A stretch of 64,000 bases of DNA from Rhizobium sp. RU33A. GTDB lineage: Bacteria; Pseudomonadota; Alphaproteobacteria; Rhizobiales; Rhizobiaceae. The stretch spans positions 372,001 through 436,000 of the forward strand of contig NZ_FTMQ01000002.1 in the NCBI RefSeq assembly GCF_900156055.1. The letters are read 5' to 3'. A program made the translations under genes and the position numbers. Shown one piece after another: positions 32,489-41,700 of the stretch (its first letter is position 1; the number at the start of each line of letters is the position of its first letter). The notes beneath the pieces were generated by a model that did not search any database, was not told the origin of the DNA, and saw only the letters and a program-made list of their open reading frames with translations.

Positions 32489-34324
32489 TCAGGCGGCGCG
32501 ATGGTCGATCTGGCGCGTGCCTTCCGCTCTGATATCGCTTCGCCGGTTCAGCTGGAAACGGTTGACGAGCGAGGTCAACTGCACGGCACCTTCCGCCAGA
32601 GTGTGGCTGATTGCTGTCGTTTCCTCGACCATGGCCGCGTTCTGCTGCGTCATCTGGTCGATGCTGTTGATGGCAGCGCTGATTTCCTGCAGGCCGATGG
32701 ACTGTTCACGCGCGGCGGTGGCGATCGCATCGACATTGGTATCGATTCGGCTGACAAAGTCCCCGATCTGATCGAGTGCGGTGCCGGTCTCCCCGACCAG
32801 ATGCACACCGGATGAGACTTCGACGCTCGACTTCTGGATCAACCCCTTGATGTCGCGGGCTGCATTGGCGGATCGCTGGGCGAGTTCACGGACCTCCTGC
32901 GCGACGACTGCGAAGCCCTTGCCAGCCTCACCCGCACGGGCCGCTTCTACGCCGGCATTCAATGCCAGCAGGTTTGTCTGGAAAGCGATCTCGTCGATGA
33001 CGCCGATGATCTGACCAATCTCGGAGGACGCCGATTCGATTCGTTCCATGGCAGAGACTGCGGAGCGAACGACTTCGCCCGAGGCCAGCGCGCAGTTTTT
33101 GGCATCACGCACCAGTTCTCGCGTGTCGCTCGTCCGTTGGGCGGAGGCGCGCACGGTTGCGGTAACCTGTTCAAGGGCTGCCGAGGTTTCTTCCAGTGCC
33201 GCGGCCTGCTGCTCCGTGCGCGTCGCGAGGTTGCCGGAGGCCTGGCGCATCTCCTGACTGTTTTCCAGAAGGCGGCGGGTTTCTTCCATGACCTTCTCAA
33301 GCGTTGCCTGGAACGTGGCGATGGAGTGGTTGAAGTCCTGGCGCAAGGGTTCGAAGCGAGCGTCGAAGGCATCGTCGAGCGTCATGCGGATGTTGCATTC
33401 AGCGAGGCGATGCAGGCCGGCGCCAAGGGCCTCGATCACGAAGCGAAGCGCTTCGGCCTCGACCATGCGGTCATTGTCTCGCAGACTGCGTTCATGATCG
33501 ACTTCGGCGCGGGCGGTTTCCGTTTCGGCCTGCAGGCGCTGGTTCTCAAGACCCGCCTGGCGGAAGACCTCGACGGCTGCTGCGATGTGCCCGATTTCGT
33601 CATGACGCGCAGCGTGAGGCACGGTTGCGGTGAAGTCACCGGCTGCCATGTTGGTCATGAAGCTGGTGATTTCACCCAGCGGCTTCAGGGCGCGGCGGTG
33701 GATGAAATAGACACTGCCGAGGGCGGTTGCGAGCAGCAGAAGACCAAGGGTGAGAACAATGGCTTCTCGGCTCGCCGATTCCTCAGCAGCATAGGCTTCC
33801 CGGTCGACGAGATAGTCGGTCGCCATGGTGACGAGTTCATTCACGGAGGTTTCGTGATCGTGAAACTCGAGCTTGAGCTTGGCGAGGATCGGCGTGACAG
33901 CGCTCGCATTGCCGGCCAAAAGAGCAGGCTTCACGTCGTTCTGCAGCGTGCTCCAATAGCGGTCGCCCTTGGCGATGACTTCGTCGTAGAGCTTTGTGCG
34001 CAGATTGTCGGGCAGAGTGGAGGTCTTCCAATATTCCCGGCGCTCGTCGTAGAGCTTGTTGAGCAGATCGAAGCGCGGGAGGTTGATGGCGGCCGTATCG
34101 GGGTGGATGAAGACTTCGTTGGCCAGAGCATAGGATTCGATCAGGTAAAGCGGCGGGGGCAGGATGTCTGCGATGAGGTCCTTGCCGTCGACGATCTGCT
34201 TGTAGATCGGGCCGTTGACTTTCAGCGTCTGCAGGGTCTGGGCGCCGACGCCTGCGACTGCGACTATGCCAGCGGCAAGGGCAAGACCGGCCGCCGTCAC
34301 CACGATTTTCAGGTTCAGGTTCAT
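32489..34324 (-). CDS. Methyl-accepting chemotaxis protein
   Basis: A 611-residue chemoreceptor. A membrane segment at about residues 8-30 and another at about 190-210 flank a periplasmic helical domain of roughly 160 residues (LPPPLYLIESYALANEVF and so on). A HAMP linker follows (RRALKPLGEITSFMTNMAAGDF), then a long coiled-coil signalling domain with the highly conserved hairpin tip IIGVIDEIAFQTNLLALNAG and VVAQEVRELAQRSANAARDI. No CheR/CheB tethering pentapeptide (NWETF-like) is present at the C-terminus. The ligand is unknown. The long open frame to 34492 is not credible; MNLNLKIVVTAAGLALA is a proper start. Confidence 0.93.
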   Translation of the reverse strand: MNLNLKIVVTAAGLALAAGIVAVAGVGAQTLQTLKVNGPIYKQIVDGKDLIADILPPPLYLIESYALANEVFIHPDTAAINLPRFDLLNKLYDERREYWKTSTLPDNLRTKLYDEVIAKGDRYWSTLQNDVKPALLAGNASAVTPILAKLKLEFHDHETSVNELVTMATDYLVDREAYAAEESASREAIVLTLGLLLLATALGSVYFIHRRALKPLGEITSFMTNMAAGDFTATVPHAARHDEIGHIAAAVEVFRQAGLENQRLQAETETARAEVDHERSLRDNDRMVEAEALRFVIEALGAGLHRLAECNIRMTLDDAFDARFEPLRQDFNHSIATFQATLEKVMEETRRLLENSQEMRQASGNLATRTEQQAAALEETSAALEQVTATVRASAQRTSDTRELVRDAKNCALASGEVVRSAVSAMERIESASSEIGQIIGVIDEIAFQTNLLALNAGVEAARAGEAGKGFAVVAQEVRELAQRSANAARDIKGLIQKSSVEVSSGVHLVGETGTALDQIGDFVSRIDTNVDAIATAAREQSIGLQEISAAINSIDQMTQQNAAMVEETTAISHTLAEGAVQLTSLVNRFQLNRRSDIRAEGTRQIDHRAA

Positions 34325-34621
34325 GTGTCGTCCGTTCGGAACGAGGGCCCCGACCGGGCGCAAGCAACTGCGCCCTCGGCCAGGCTGCCGTGGTTGAAGA
34401 GAATTTGAACAGGCTTGTTTGGAATAATTCCCAGTCCCGACGAGACGCGGCTGTGTTGTCTCTCGCTCGTCCCCCCGAAAATAGGGAGGCATTTACTACC
34501 ACATGGTTAAGGTGAGTAATTGGTGAATCGTTTGATGCAAATTTTCGCAATTTTGAGCGCAAGGCGTGATTTTACGCGCGCATACACGCAACTAAAGCGC
34601 TTTTAGGCGCTAGCTTGGCAA

Positions 34622-35608
34622 TCAGCCGGTGATGTCGATGACGCCACAGTCACCCGCCTCTGAGGCGAAGGCGAGGAGTTTGCCGGTGCTGCTCCAGGCA
34701 AGCGAGGTCACAGCACCCTTACCGGGACGGCGCAACAGGGCCTCTTTGCCATCGGCGATGCGCACGGCAAGGATCATGCCGTCGATGAAGCCGATCGCCA
34801 GAACTTCTTCCATCGGGTGGAAGGCGACCTGGGTGACGAGAATGTTAGCGCGGGTGCCGAGTTCGAGCGGAGCCTTGCCCATGGGGCCATCCTTGCCGGA
34901 AAACGGCCAGACGATGGCAGCCGGTGCACCTGACGAGGCAAGCCACTTGCCCTTGGGCGACCAGGAAAGGGATTTGACCTTGGCGGGATAGCCGGTCATC
35001 CGCATATGACGGGTATCTGCGGCCTTGCCGTCGAGCTTCCAGCCGTGCAGCGCCGATTCCTGCATCATGGTGACGACAAAGCGGCCATCGGGCGAGAAGG
35101 TGACGCCTGTATGAGCGCCCTTCCAGTCGAGATCAACAGGCGCGCCTGCCGTTCCGACCCAGTGCAGCGTAACACCATTGTAGCGTGCGACAGCGATGCG
35201 CAGGCCCTTGGGCGCGAAATCCACCGCCTCGACGGTGCGTTCCTCGGTGAATTCCTTCGTCGTGCCATCGGCAAGACGCACGAAGGCCGACTTGCCATGG
35301 GCATAGGCGACGGCGCCTTGCGGACCGGGTGCGACGACCGAGATCCACTTGCGCGGCACATGGGCAAGTTCGGTGACCGTGCCGTCATGGGCGATGCGCA
35401 GCACGCGGCCGTCCTCGCCACCGGTGAGCAGGGTCTGGCTTGCCGAATCCTTGACGCAGGTCAGCAGCCCGGCATTCGCCTCGGTGACCTTCTCGCCGCC
35501 ATCCAGCCGATGAATGGCACCGCTCGCAGCGGCGAAGACCGGGATGTCGCCGAGAAAATGGGTCGAGACAACGTGGCCTTCGATATCGAGCGGTGCAACA
35601 GTGGGCAT
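34622..35608 (-). CDS. WD40-repeat beta-propeller protein
   Basis: A 328-residue cytoplasmic protein without signal peptide, built from WD40-like repeats: GVTFSPDGRFVVTMMQESALHGWKL, KSLSWSPKGKWLASSGAPAAIVW and VTSLAWSSTGKLLAFASEAGDCGVID are successive blades. It lies 61 bases after the His-rich COG0523 GTPase and in the same direction, so they are probably one operon. This pairing is recurrent in rhizobia, in my recollection, and suggests that the propeller is a partner or client of the metal chaperone. Catalytic function is not expected. Confidence 0.85.
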   Translation of the reverse strand: MPTVAPLDIEGHVVSTHFLGDIPVFAAASGAIHRLDGGEKVTEANAGLLTCVKDSASQTLLTGGEDGRVLRIAHDGTVTELAHVPRKWISVVAPGPQGAVAYAHGKSAFVRLADGTTKEFTEERTVEAVDFAPKGLRIAVARYNGVTLHWVGTAGAPVDLDWKGAHTGVTFSPDGRFVVTMMQESALHGWKLDGKAADTRHMRMTGYPAKVKSLSWSPKGKWLASSGAPAAIVWPFSGKDGPMGKAPLELGTRANILVTQVAFHPMEEVLAIGFIDGMILAVRIADGKEALLRRPGKGAVTSLAWSSTGKLLAFASEAGDCGVIDITG

Positions 35609-35669
35609 ACGGACAGGCTTTCTTTCAGGCAGAACGGTTCGGTCAGGCGGCGGAGCGGGAATACCCCGT

Positions 35670-36791
35670 TCAGGCAGAGGTGGCTTCGCAGGCCTTGAAG
35701 CTCGCTTCCAGCTTTTCGCGGTCGAGTTCGCGACCGATGAAGACGAGGCGGCTCTCGCGCTTCTCGCCGTCCTTCCACGGACGCTGATGGTCGCCTTCGA
35801 CGATCATGTGCACGCCCTGGACGACATAACGCTCCTCGTCGCCCTTGAAGGCGATGATGCCCTTCAGACGCAGGATATTCGGCCCTTGCGTCTGCGTCAC
35901 CTTCTGGATCCAGGGGAAGAAGCGGTCCGGGTTCATCTCGCCGCCGCGCAGCGAGACAGAGACCACGGTCACATCATGGATCGCCGAGGGGGCATGGTCA
36001 TGGTGGTGATGGCCGTGGTCATGCGCATGATGCTCGTGGCCATGGTCATGGTCATGATGGTGGTGGTCATGCCCGTGATCATGGTGATGATGGTCATGGC
36101 CGCAATCCGGACCGCAGACATGGTCCGGGTCGTCATGGTCGAGGAAATGCGGATCGTTTTCCAGCGCGCGCTCAAGGTTGAAGGCGCCCTGGTCGAGGAC
36201 CTTGGCGAGGTCGACACCTGACCGGGTCGTGGAGTAGATGCGGGCAGACGGATTGATCGCGCGGACGATGTGCTCGATCTGGTGCAGTTCGTCATGAGTG
36301 ACGAGATCAGCCTTGTTGATCACGACGACGTCGGCAAAGGCGATCTGGTCTTCGGCTTCGCGGCTGTCCTTCAGGCGCAGCGGTAGGTGCTTTGCATCGA
36401 CCAGAGCGACCACAGCATCGAGTTCCGTCTTGGAGCGGACGTCGTCATCCATGAAGAAGGTCTGGGCGACCGGGACCGGATCTGCGAGGCCTGTTGTCTC
36501 GACGATGATGCCGTCGAAGCGGCCGGGACGGCGCATCAGGCCTTCCACGACGCGGATCAGGTCGCCGCGCACGGTGCAGCAGACGCAGCCGTTGTTCATT
36601 TCGTAGATTTCTTCGTCAGACTCGACAATCAGGTCATTGTCGATGCCGATCTCGCCGAACTCATTGACGATGACGGCGTATTTCTTGCCGTGGTTTTCGG
36701 AGAGGATGCGATTGAGCAGTGTCGTCTTGCCGGCGCCGAGATAGCCGGTGAGCACGGTGACAGGTGTCGGTTTCGCGGATGCTTCGGTCAT
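35670..36791 (-). CDS. COG0523 (CobW/ZNG1-like) GTP-dependent metal chaperone with His-rich loop
   Basis: A 373-residue G3E-family GTPase. Walker A is GYLGAGKTT (residues 16-24), the metal-binding CxCC is in [14 protein letters not shown] (about 66-79), base recognition is VVINKADL, and a CobW_C domain ends the protein (about 280-373). Between them, about residues 228-268, is a segment made mostly of His and Asp with some Gly, typical of zinc-handling members. It probably delivers zinc to client enzymes under limitation. CobW proper (cobalamin synthesis) is unlikely because no cob genes are near. The WD40 gene follows. Confidence 0.92.
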   Translation of the reverse strand: MTEASAKPTPVTVLTGYLGAGKTTLLNRILSENHGKKYAVIVNEFGEIGIDNDLIVESDEEIYEMNNGCVCCTVRGDLIRVVEGLMRRPGRFDGIIVETTGLADPVPVAQTFFMDDDVRSKTELDAVVALVDAKHLPLRLKDSREAEDQIAFADVVVINKADLVTHDELHQIEHIVRAINPSARIYSTTRSGVDLAKVLDQGAFNLERALENDPHFLDHDDPDHVCGPDCGHDHHHHDHGHDHHHHDHDHGHEHHAHDHGHHHHDHAPSAIHDVTVVSVSLRGGEMNPDRFFPWIQKVTQTQGPNILRLKGIIAFKGDEERYVVQGVHMIVEGDHQRPWKDGEKRESRLVFIGRELDREKLEASFKACEATSA

Positions 36792-36890
36792 GAAAGCCTC
36801 TGGTGTCAGGGGGCGCCGGGCGGTGCGGCTGTAATGGTGTTACCTCCATATAGGCGTTCCGTCTTGCCAGTTCAAAGGCTTTCGTGCAGC

Positions 36891-37285
36891 TCAGACTGCG
36901 GCTAGCGCCGAGCGGACATCGGTACGTGCGAAGTCGTCTCCTATATACAGAAGAGGACAGTCGAACTCCTTGGCGGTGGCATAGGAGAAGCAATCACCGA
37001 AGTTGAACGCTGCGGGGTGAAGCCTTTGCCGAAACGCTGATAGGCTGCGGCAGCGACTTCCGCGCGTGCCGATGTCAGAGGAATGATTTCGATACCCGAT
37101 GCTGTAATGAGAATCTTCATTTCTGCGAGCCGCTGATTGCGCGCAGCTACGATGTGGGCTTCAGTCAAGATGGCAGCAGGCACTAGTAGGCGCCGCGATC
37201 CATCAGACAGAATGGCCTCGCACTCAGCGGCTGCAGTCTCTGTCTTTAGGATCGCCATCAGCGCAGAGGTGTCGACCACGATCAC
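36891..37285 (-). pseudogene. vapC: VapC-type PIN-domain toxin with a one-base frameshift
   Basis: The first 90 or so codons are a normal VapC: MIVVDTSALMAIL with the catalytic Asp5, LTEAHIV with the second acidic residue, then YQRFGKGF. There the frame shifts. Plus-strand GGGGTGAAGCC at 37014-37024 lacks one G relative to the expected sequence; adding it restores GFHPAAFNFGDCFSYATAKE followed by CPLLYIGDDFART, the conserved end with the remaining acidic residues, stopping at 36891. The restored protein would have 131 residues. As written, the frame instead ends at 36941 with 114 residues and lacks the third and fourth catalytic acids. It is either a real inactivating deletion or a sequencing error. 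Confidence 0.85.
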
Positions 37286-37560
37286 TTGGGTAGACCGTTT
37301 TCGTCATATAGAAAGTCCTGGCTTCTCGCTGCCGTCTCATCTGGAAAGGGGTCCGGCATCTGTGCGAGGCGTTGCTGTAGCTCCTTGAAGAGCTGTCGCC
37401 GTTCTTCTTGCGAGAGAGTTGGCAGCCTTTCTGAGGCCTCTATCGGTCGCAAGGCCACAGCATTCTGTCCGTCACGGGTGATGATGACAGGCTCTCCGCG
37501 TTCTGCTCGTTCTACGAGTTCCTCGACCCGTGCGGCTGCCTGCTCCATGGAAACACGCAT
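37282..37560 (-). CDS. vapB: VapB/Phd-type antitoxin
   Basis: A 92-residue antitoxin. Residues 1-45 match the Phd/YefM DNA-binding fold (MRVSMEQAAARVEELVERAERGEPVIIT then RDGQNAVALRPIEA); the C-terminal half is hydrophilic and would wrap the toxin. Its stop overlaps the vapC start by four bases. A partner without an active toxin could still act as a repressor or anti-addiction module. Confidence 0.88.
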   Translation of the reverse strand: MRVSMEQAAARVEELVERAERGEPVIITRDGQNAVALRPIEASERLPTLSQEERRQLFKELQQRLAQMPDPFPDETAARSQDFLYDENGLPK

Positions 37561-37618
37561 GCTTCTTCCTCACGTTCTCTCTTGACCAATATGCGCCTTG
37601 CCTGTCGGCCCTGCAAGC

Positions 37619-38410
37619 TCACGTCAATGTTGTGATATCGAACCTGTGCACGTCATCCAGTAGATCGAAAAGGCCCGCGACCGAGTGGGCCAGCAAACGT
37701 TCACCCCTCTCTGCCGTCGCTGCCGCCGCATTTCCGGCCACACCCTGTGAGTTGAGGTCGGACATCTTCCAGCCGAAGGCATGGGGACCATAGGCGCGCA
37801 GATGGCTGAAGCGGGCGGCGAAGCCGGATTGCCGGGACGGGAAGCTCTCTGCTTTGGTCATGTCCACCCGATCCGGTACGAGCGCCAGCATGACCGATGT
37901 CTCGATGTCGCCGCCATGGATGTCGATTGCCTTCGCTTCAGGCGTAATCCAGCCTTCCGGTTGACCGAAGCGTGTCCAGCTGGTGGCGACCACCAGCATG
38001 TTGAAGCGTACCCGTGCTTCAGTTGCGACAATCGTCAGCAGCGGGGAATTGCCACCATGGGCGTTCATCAGCACCAGTTTGCGAATGCCCTGGCGGTTCA
38101 GATCCTCGGCGATCCCGATCCAGCGGTTGATTGCCTCGGCATAGGTGAGCGTTCGACTGCCTTCGACATCCATGTGTTCAATCGAATAGCCGACGGGCTC
38201 TGCCGGGAGGATGGTGACGGAGAGATGCGGCGGCAGGGCATCGGCGACGCGGTGCATGATGCCGTCGGCGATGATCGTGTCGGTCTCGAAGGGCAGGTGC
38301 GGGCCGTGCTGCTCGTGAGCGCCTAGCGGCAGGACGGCAATCCAGTCTCCTCGGTCAGCGGCTCCCAGTCGGGGATCATTGTCCGCGAACCACGGTGCGG
38401 GTTTCGCCAT
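37619..38410 (-). CDS. Creatininase-family amidohydrolase
   Basis: A 263-residue metal-dependent hydrolase of the creatininase/MftE family. Metal ligands appear in LPLGAHEQHGPHLPFETD (Glu, His, Asp; about residues 27-44), MNAHGGNSPLL (His), and IHGGDIETSVML (His, Asp and Glu; about 180). The family includes creatinine amidohydrolase and formamide hydrolases in riboflavin or mycofactocin pathways, so the substrate is uncertain. The frame is open to 38488; MAKPAPWF is used as start. It is divergent from the MarR gene. Confidence 0.88.
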   Translation of the reverse strand: MAKPAPWFADNDPRLGAADRGDWIAVLPLGAHEQHGPHLPFETDTIIADGIMHRVADALPPHLSVTILPAEPVGYSIEHMDVEGSRTLTYAEAINRWIGIAEDLNRQGIRKLVLMNAHGGNSPLLTIVATEARVRFNMLVVATSWTRFGQPEGWITPEAKAIDIHGGDIETSVMLALVPDRVDMTKAESFPSRQSGFAARFSHLRAYGPHAFGWKMSDLNSQGVAGNAAAATAERGERLLAHSVAGLFDLLDDVHRFDITTLT

Positions 38411-38499
38411 CTGGTCTAACCTCATCATCTTCGTTATGCATGGCAGCCGTCGCGGCGGATTGCCGTAAGGGCCGCAGCGTTTGTCCATCGGGGAGAGTC

Positions 38500-39030
38500 A
38501 TGGCGAAAAAGGACAAGGCCGACAAGGACCGCGGTGAAAAGAAGAAGGGCAAGAAGAAGGAGCCGCCGGCTTCGGGTGTGCTGAGCGGCGCCGTCACCCA
38601 GGTTGCGCGCGCCTTGCGAACCCGGCTTTCGCACGGGCTGGCCGAAAGCGGGCTCTATCCGGGGCAGGATGGCGTGGTGCAGCTTCTGGCGCAGGAGGAT
38701 GGTCAGACGCCGGGCGCGCTGGCCCATCAGCTCGGCGTGAAGGCGCCGACCATGACCCGCACGATCGGGCGGATGGAGGCGCAGGGTTTTGTCATGCGCC
38801 GTACCGACGATCGGGACGGACGCCTGACCAAGGTCTATCTTACCGACGAGGGGCGCGGCAGCGTCGCGCGGATCGCTCAGGCGACGGCTGCTTGCGAGGC
38901 TCATGCCCTCCAGGGCCTGTCGGGCAAGGAAGTGAAAATTCTGGTCAAGCTGCTGTCGGTCATAGAGGGCAATCTCTCGGGTCAGAGCGGGATCCGATCT
39001 GCCGATCATGCAGACGATGACAGTGATTGA
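38500..39030 (+). CDS. MarR-family transcriptional regulator with Lys-rich N-terminus
   Basis: A 176-residue winged-helix regulator. Residues 1-22 are an unusual block of Lys, Asp, Glu and Gly (MAKKDKADKDRGEKKKGKKK), probably disordered. The MarR fold follows: LSHGLAESGLYPGQDGVVQLL, LAHQLGVKAPTMTRTIGRME (recognition helix) and MRRTDDRDGRLTKVYLTDEG (wing). GGGGAGAGTC precedes the ATG. The 76-base gap to the following LacI gene contains an AT palindrome. Its targets are unknown; the divergent amidohydrolase is a candidate. Confidence 0.9.
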   Translation: MAKKDKADKDRGEKKKGKKKEPPASGVLSGAVTQVARALRTRLSHGLAESGLYPGQDGVVQLLAQEDGQTPGALAHQLGVKAPTMTRTIGRMEAQGFVMRRTDDRDGRLTKVYLTDEGRGSVARIAQATAACEAHALQGLSGKEVKILVKLLSVIEGNLSGQSGIRSADHADDDSD

Positions 39031-39037
39031 AATCGCC

Positions 39038-39054
39038 AATTAAATTGTTTAATT
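39038..39054. promoter_or_regulatory. AT-rich inverted repeat upstream of the second LacI gene
   Basis: AATTAAA, TTG, TTTAATT: perfect seven-base arms in a GC-rich genome, 53 bases before the GTG start of the LacI regulator. It is a likely autoregulatory operator or promoter UP-like element. Confidence 0.5.
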
Positions 39055-39106
39055 AAATCTTTTAAGGGCGATCGAGCGCCCACCGGTCTGCTGCGAGGGA
39101 GGAAAC

Positions 39107-40123
39107 GTGGCACAAAAGGTAAAGCTTTCGACCATTGCGGAATCGCTTGGTCTCTCTACAGCGACCATTTCACTTGCCCTGCGTGACAGCCCGCTCGTTG
39201 CGGCCGATACTCGCGAGAAAATCAAGGAGCAGGCGCGCGCCCTCGGTTATATCTACAACCGCCGTGCCGCTAGCCTTCGCACCTCCCGCTCCGGGATCAT
39301 CGGTGTCGTCGTGCATGACATCATGAACCCGTTCTACGGGGAAATCCTGAAAGCTATCGAGACCGAACTCGACCGCAGCCGACACACCTTCATTCTCTCG
39401 AACCATTACGATAGCGTCGACAAGCAACGCATGTTCATCGAGACGCTGCTGCAATTGGGCGGAGACGGGGTGATCATGTCGCCAGCCATCGGTACGCCGC
39501 CGGAAGATGTGCTGCTGGCCGAAAACAACGGCATGCCGGCGATCTTCATCGCCCGCTCGATGGATGGGCTCGATGTGCCGATCTATCGCGGCGACGACAG
39601 CTACGGCATTTCGCTTGCCACGAACCACCTGATTGGCCTCGGTCATCGCTCGATCGCCATGATCGGCGGCACGGACCAGACATCCACGGGGCGTGACCGT
39701 TACCAGGGCTATGTGAACGCGCTGCGCAAGGCAGGCATCGAAGTCGATCCGGGCCTGCGCATTCCTGGCCCCCGCACCAAGCAGGGTGGTTTCGAGGCGG
39801 CGGTGAACTTCCTGTCGCTGCCGCAGAAGCCAACGGCTGCCGTCTGCTGGAACGATCTCGTCGCCATCGGGTTAATGAACGGTATTGCCCGTGCCGGTCT
39901 CATCCCCGGTCAGGACATCTCGGTCACCGGCTATGACGACCTCGAGGAAGCCTCGATCGCCACGCCATCCCTGACCACCGTCTGGAACGGCCAGGCAGAG
40001 GTCGGGCGGCTTGCCGCGCGTGCATTGCTCGACAAGCTTGCCGGCAGTCACGAGCCTGACGGCATCCACCTGATCAAGCCCGAGATGCGCATTCGCCAAT
40101 CAACCGGCCCGATCCGTCGGTAA
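39107..40123 (+). CDS. LacI-family transcriptional regulator
   Basis: A 338-residue LacI/GalR regulator starting at GTG with GAGGGAGGAAAC upstream. The helix-turn-helix is VKLSTIAESLGLSTATISLA (residues 4-23), the hinge follows, and the effector domain includes GIIGVVVHDIMNPFYGEI and AVCWNDLVAIGLMNGI. It is followed after 59 bases by a 2-hydroxyacid dehydrogenase gene, its probable target. The ligand is unknown. Confidence 0.93.
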   Translation: MAQKVKLSTIAESLGLSTATISLALRDSPLVAADTREKIKEQARALGYIYNRRAASLRTSRSGIIGVVVHDIMNPFYGEILKAIETELDRSRHTFILSNHYDSVDKQRMFIETLLQLGGDGVIMSPAIGTPPEDVLLAENNGMPAIFIARSMDGLDVPIYRGDDSYGISLATNHLIGLGHRSIAMIGGTDQTSTGRDRYQGYVNALRKAGIEVDPGLRIPGPRTKQGGFEAAVNFLSLPQKPTAAVCWNDLVAIGLMNGIARAGLIPGQDISVTGYDDLEEASIATPSLTTVWNGQAEVGRLAARALLDKLAGSHEPDGIHLIKPEMRIRQSTGPIRR

Positions 40124-40182
40124 CCCCCGAGCCGGCCTTCAAGCCGCTCGCCCATGATCCTCGCCCCTGCAAGGAGACAGAC

Positions 40183-41145
40183 ATGTCCGATCGCCCCCTC
40201 GTGCTCATCCCAGGTCGCATTCATCCGCGCGTCCGTGCTCGTCTTTCGGATCGATTCGATCTTCTGGAGATTGCTGATGCCAATACTGCGGACGTGGACG
40301 CAGGTGAATTAGAGCGAGTGCGCGGCGCTGCGGTATCCGGCCGGTTTCCGGCTTCACTGATCGAGCGGTTGCCGAAACTCGAGGTGATCGGCAGTTTCGG
40401 GGTCGGATATGACGGCGTCGATGTGAGGGCCGCCGCGGTTGCTGGGGTGGTCGTCACGAATACGCCCGACGTGCTGAACGATGAGGTGGCCGATACGGCG
40501 ATTGCGCTGCTTCTCAACACAATGCGCCAGTTCTATTTCGCCGAGCGTTATCTGCGTGACGGACGCTGGGAAAAGGAGGGGGCCTTTCCGCTCTCGCCGC
40601 TTTCGCTCAAGGGGCGCAAGGTCGGTCTTCACGGTCTCGGCCGGATCGGCATGGAGATTGCCGACCGTCTCCGGCCGTTTAAGGTCGAACTCGCCTACCA
40701 CACGCGGCGACCTCGCACGGATGTCGATTTTGTCTATCACGACACCCTGACGGGCCTCGCGCAAGCGGTCGATGTGCTGATCTCTATCGTCCCGTCGACG
40801 CCCGAGACCAAGGGTGCAATCAATGCCGAAGTCCTCTCCGCGCTCGGACCGAACGGCGTGCTCATCAATGTCGGTCGCGGTTCGACGGTCGATGAGCCCG
40901 CGCTGATCGCCGCTCTTCAGGGCGGCACGATCGCTGCTGCCGGTCTCGATGTCTTTGCCGACGAGCCTCGCGTGCCCCAGGGCCTGATCGATCTGCCGAA
41001 TGTCTCGTTGCTGCCGCATGTCGCCTCGGCCTCGGTACCGACGCGTGACGCCATGGCCGATCTCGTCGTCGACAATATCGTCAGCTGGTTCGACACAGGT
41101 CGTCCGCTCACGCCGGTTCCGGAAACGCCGCATCCAAAGACCTGA
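40183..41145 (+). CDS. D-2-hydroxyacid dehydrogenase (glyoxylate/hydroxypyruvate reductase-like)
   Basis: A 320-residue NAD(P)-dependent dehydrogenase. The Rossmann motif is VGLHGLGRIGMEIADRL (about residues 147-163). The catalytic triad fits NVGRGSTVDE (Arg), VFADEPRVP (Glu) and LLPHVASASVPTRDAM (His). The N-terminal part holds GSFGVGYDGVDVRAA and TNTPDVLNDEVADTAIAL, typical of GhrB/HprA-type enzymes that reduce glyoxylate, hydroxypyruvate or 2-keto sugar acids. AAGGAGACAGAC precedes the ATG. It is likely controlled by the upstream LacI protein. Confidence 0.93.
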   Translation: MSDRPLVLIPGRIHPRVRARLSDRFDLLEIADANTADVDAGELERVRGAAVSGRFPASLIERLPKLEVIGSFGVGYDGVDVRAAAVAGVVVTNTPDVLNDEVADTAIALLLNTMRQFYFAERYLRDGRWEKEGAFPLSPLSLKGRKVGLHGLGRIGMEIADRLRPFKVELAYHTRRPRTDVDFVYHDTLTGLAQAVDVLISIVPSTPETKGAINAEVLSALGPNGVLINVGRGSTVDEPALIAALQGGTIAAAGLDVFADEPRVPQGLIDLPNVSLLPHVASASVPTRDAMADLVVDNIVSWFDTGRPLTPVPETPHPKT

Positions 41146-41220
41146 TTCGGCGGTCAGCCTTCCGCAAGCTTGCCGGTCCATCCTCTTGCCATATGGGGTC
41201 TCGAGCGGAAGGATGCTCCG

Positions 41221-41700
41221 ATGAAGTCCTCTCTCGCCATCGTGGCGACAGTTCTCCTGTGTGCAGGCGCCTCGCTGGTTGGGCTCAGTATCTGGGCTTT
41301 GCCGCAGCGTTCCGAGCAGATGGCCGCCGATCCGATCGTGCTCGGGACAATTCCATCTGCCAACCATACGCCGTCGGCCTTTGCTGCGAGGCTGCATGCC
41401 GGGTCCGTCTCGCCACCGGCCATGTTTTCCGTGTCCAACTTTACACGAAAGACGGTCTGTCTGGTGGAGCGCGGTGCGGCGCTCACCAGTCGCAGTCGCG
41501 ATTTCTTCGCGCCGCCGGATTGCGAGGAGGTCTGGCCCGGTCTGATCCGGGCGACGACATGGACCCAGCACGAAGACGGCAGTGTGACGATCAGCGACCC
41601 CGGTGGAGCCACCTTGCTGACACTGGTTCGAGGACGGCACTTTTCTTACGAGGTGACGGATATTCCCGGTGCGGATCTGGCGCTCCTGATGTTACCTTGA
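41221..41700 (+). CDS. Exported protein of unknown function, possible AprI/Inh-like fold
   Basis: A 159-residue protein with an N-terminal hydrophobic segment (about residues 4-26) that is a signal peptide or anchor. The rest has one likely disulfide (CLVERGAAL through DC, about 60 residues before the end) and then TTWTQHEDGSVTISDPGGATLL. A Cys pair followed by W, DG and a terminal beta hairpin recalls AprI/Inh metalloprotease inhibitors, but the resemblance is by eye and weak. GGAAGGATGCTCCG supplies the ribosome-binding site; the frame back to 41170 is not needed. Confidence 0.7.
   Translation: MKSSLAIVATVLLCAGASLVGLSIWALPQRSEQMAADPIVLGTIPSANHTPSAFAARLHAGSVSPPAMFSVSNFTRKTVCLVERGAALTSRSRDFFAPPDCEEVWPGLIRATTWTQHEDGSVTISDPGGATLLTLVRGRHFSYEVTDIPGADLALLMLP

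Noticed and set aside
34356..34375. GGGCGCA/TGCGCCC inverted repeat just before the chemoreceptor start
   Set aside because: It may fold in the mRNA leader, but the short arms and lack of context do not support a named regulatory element.
35670..36791. Calling the COG0523 GTPase CobW of cobalamin synthesis
   Set aside because: No cobalamin genes are near and the His-rich segment points to zinc handling.
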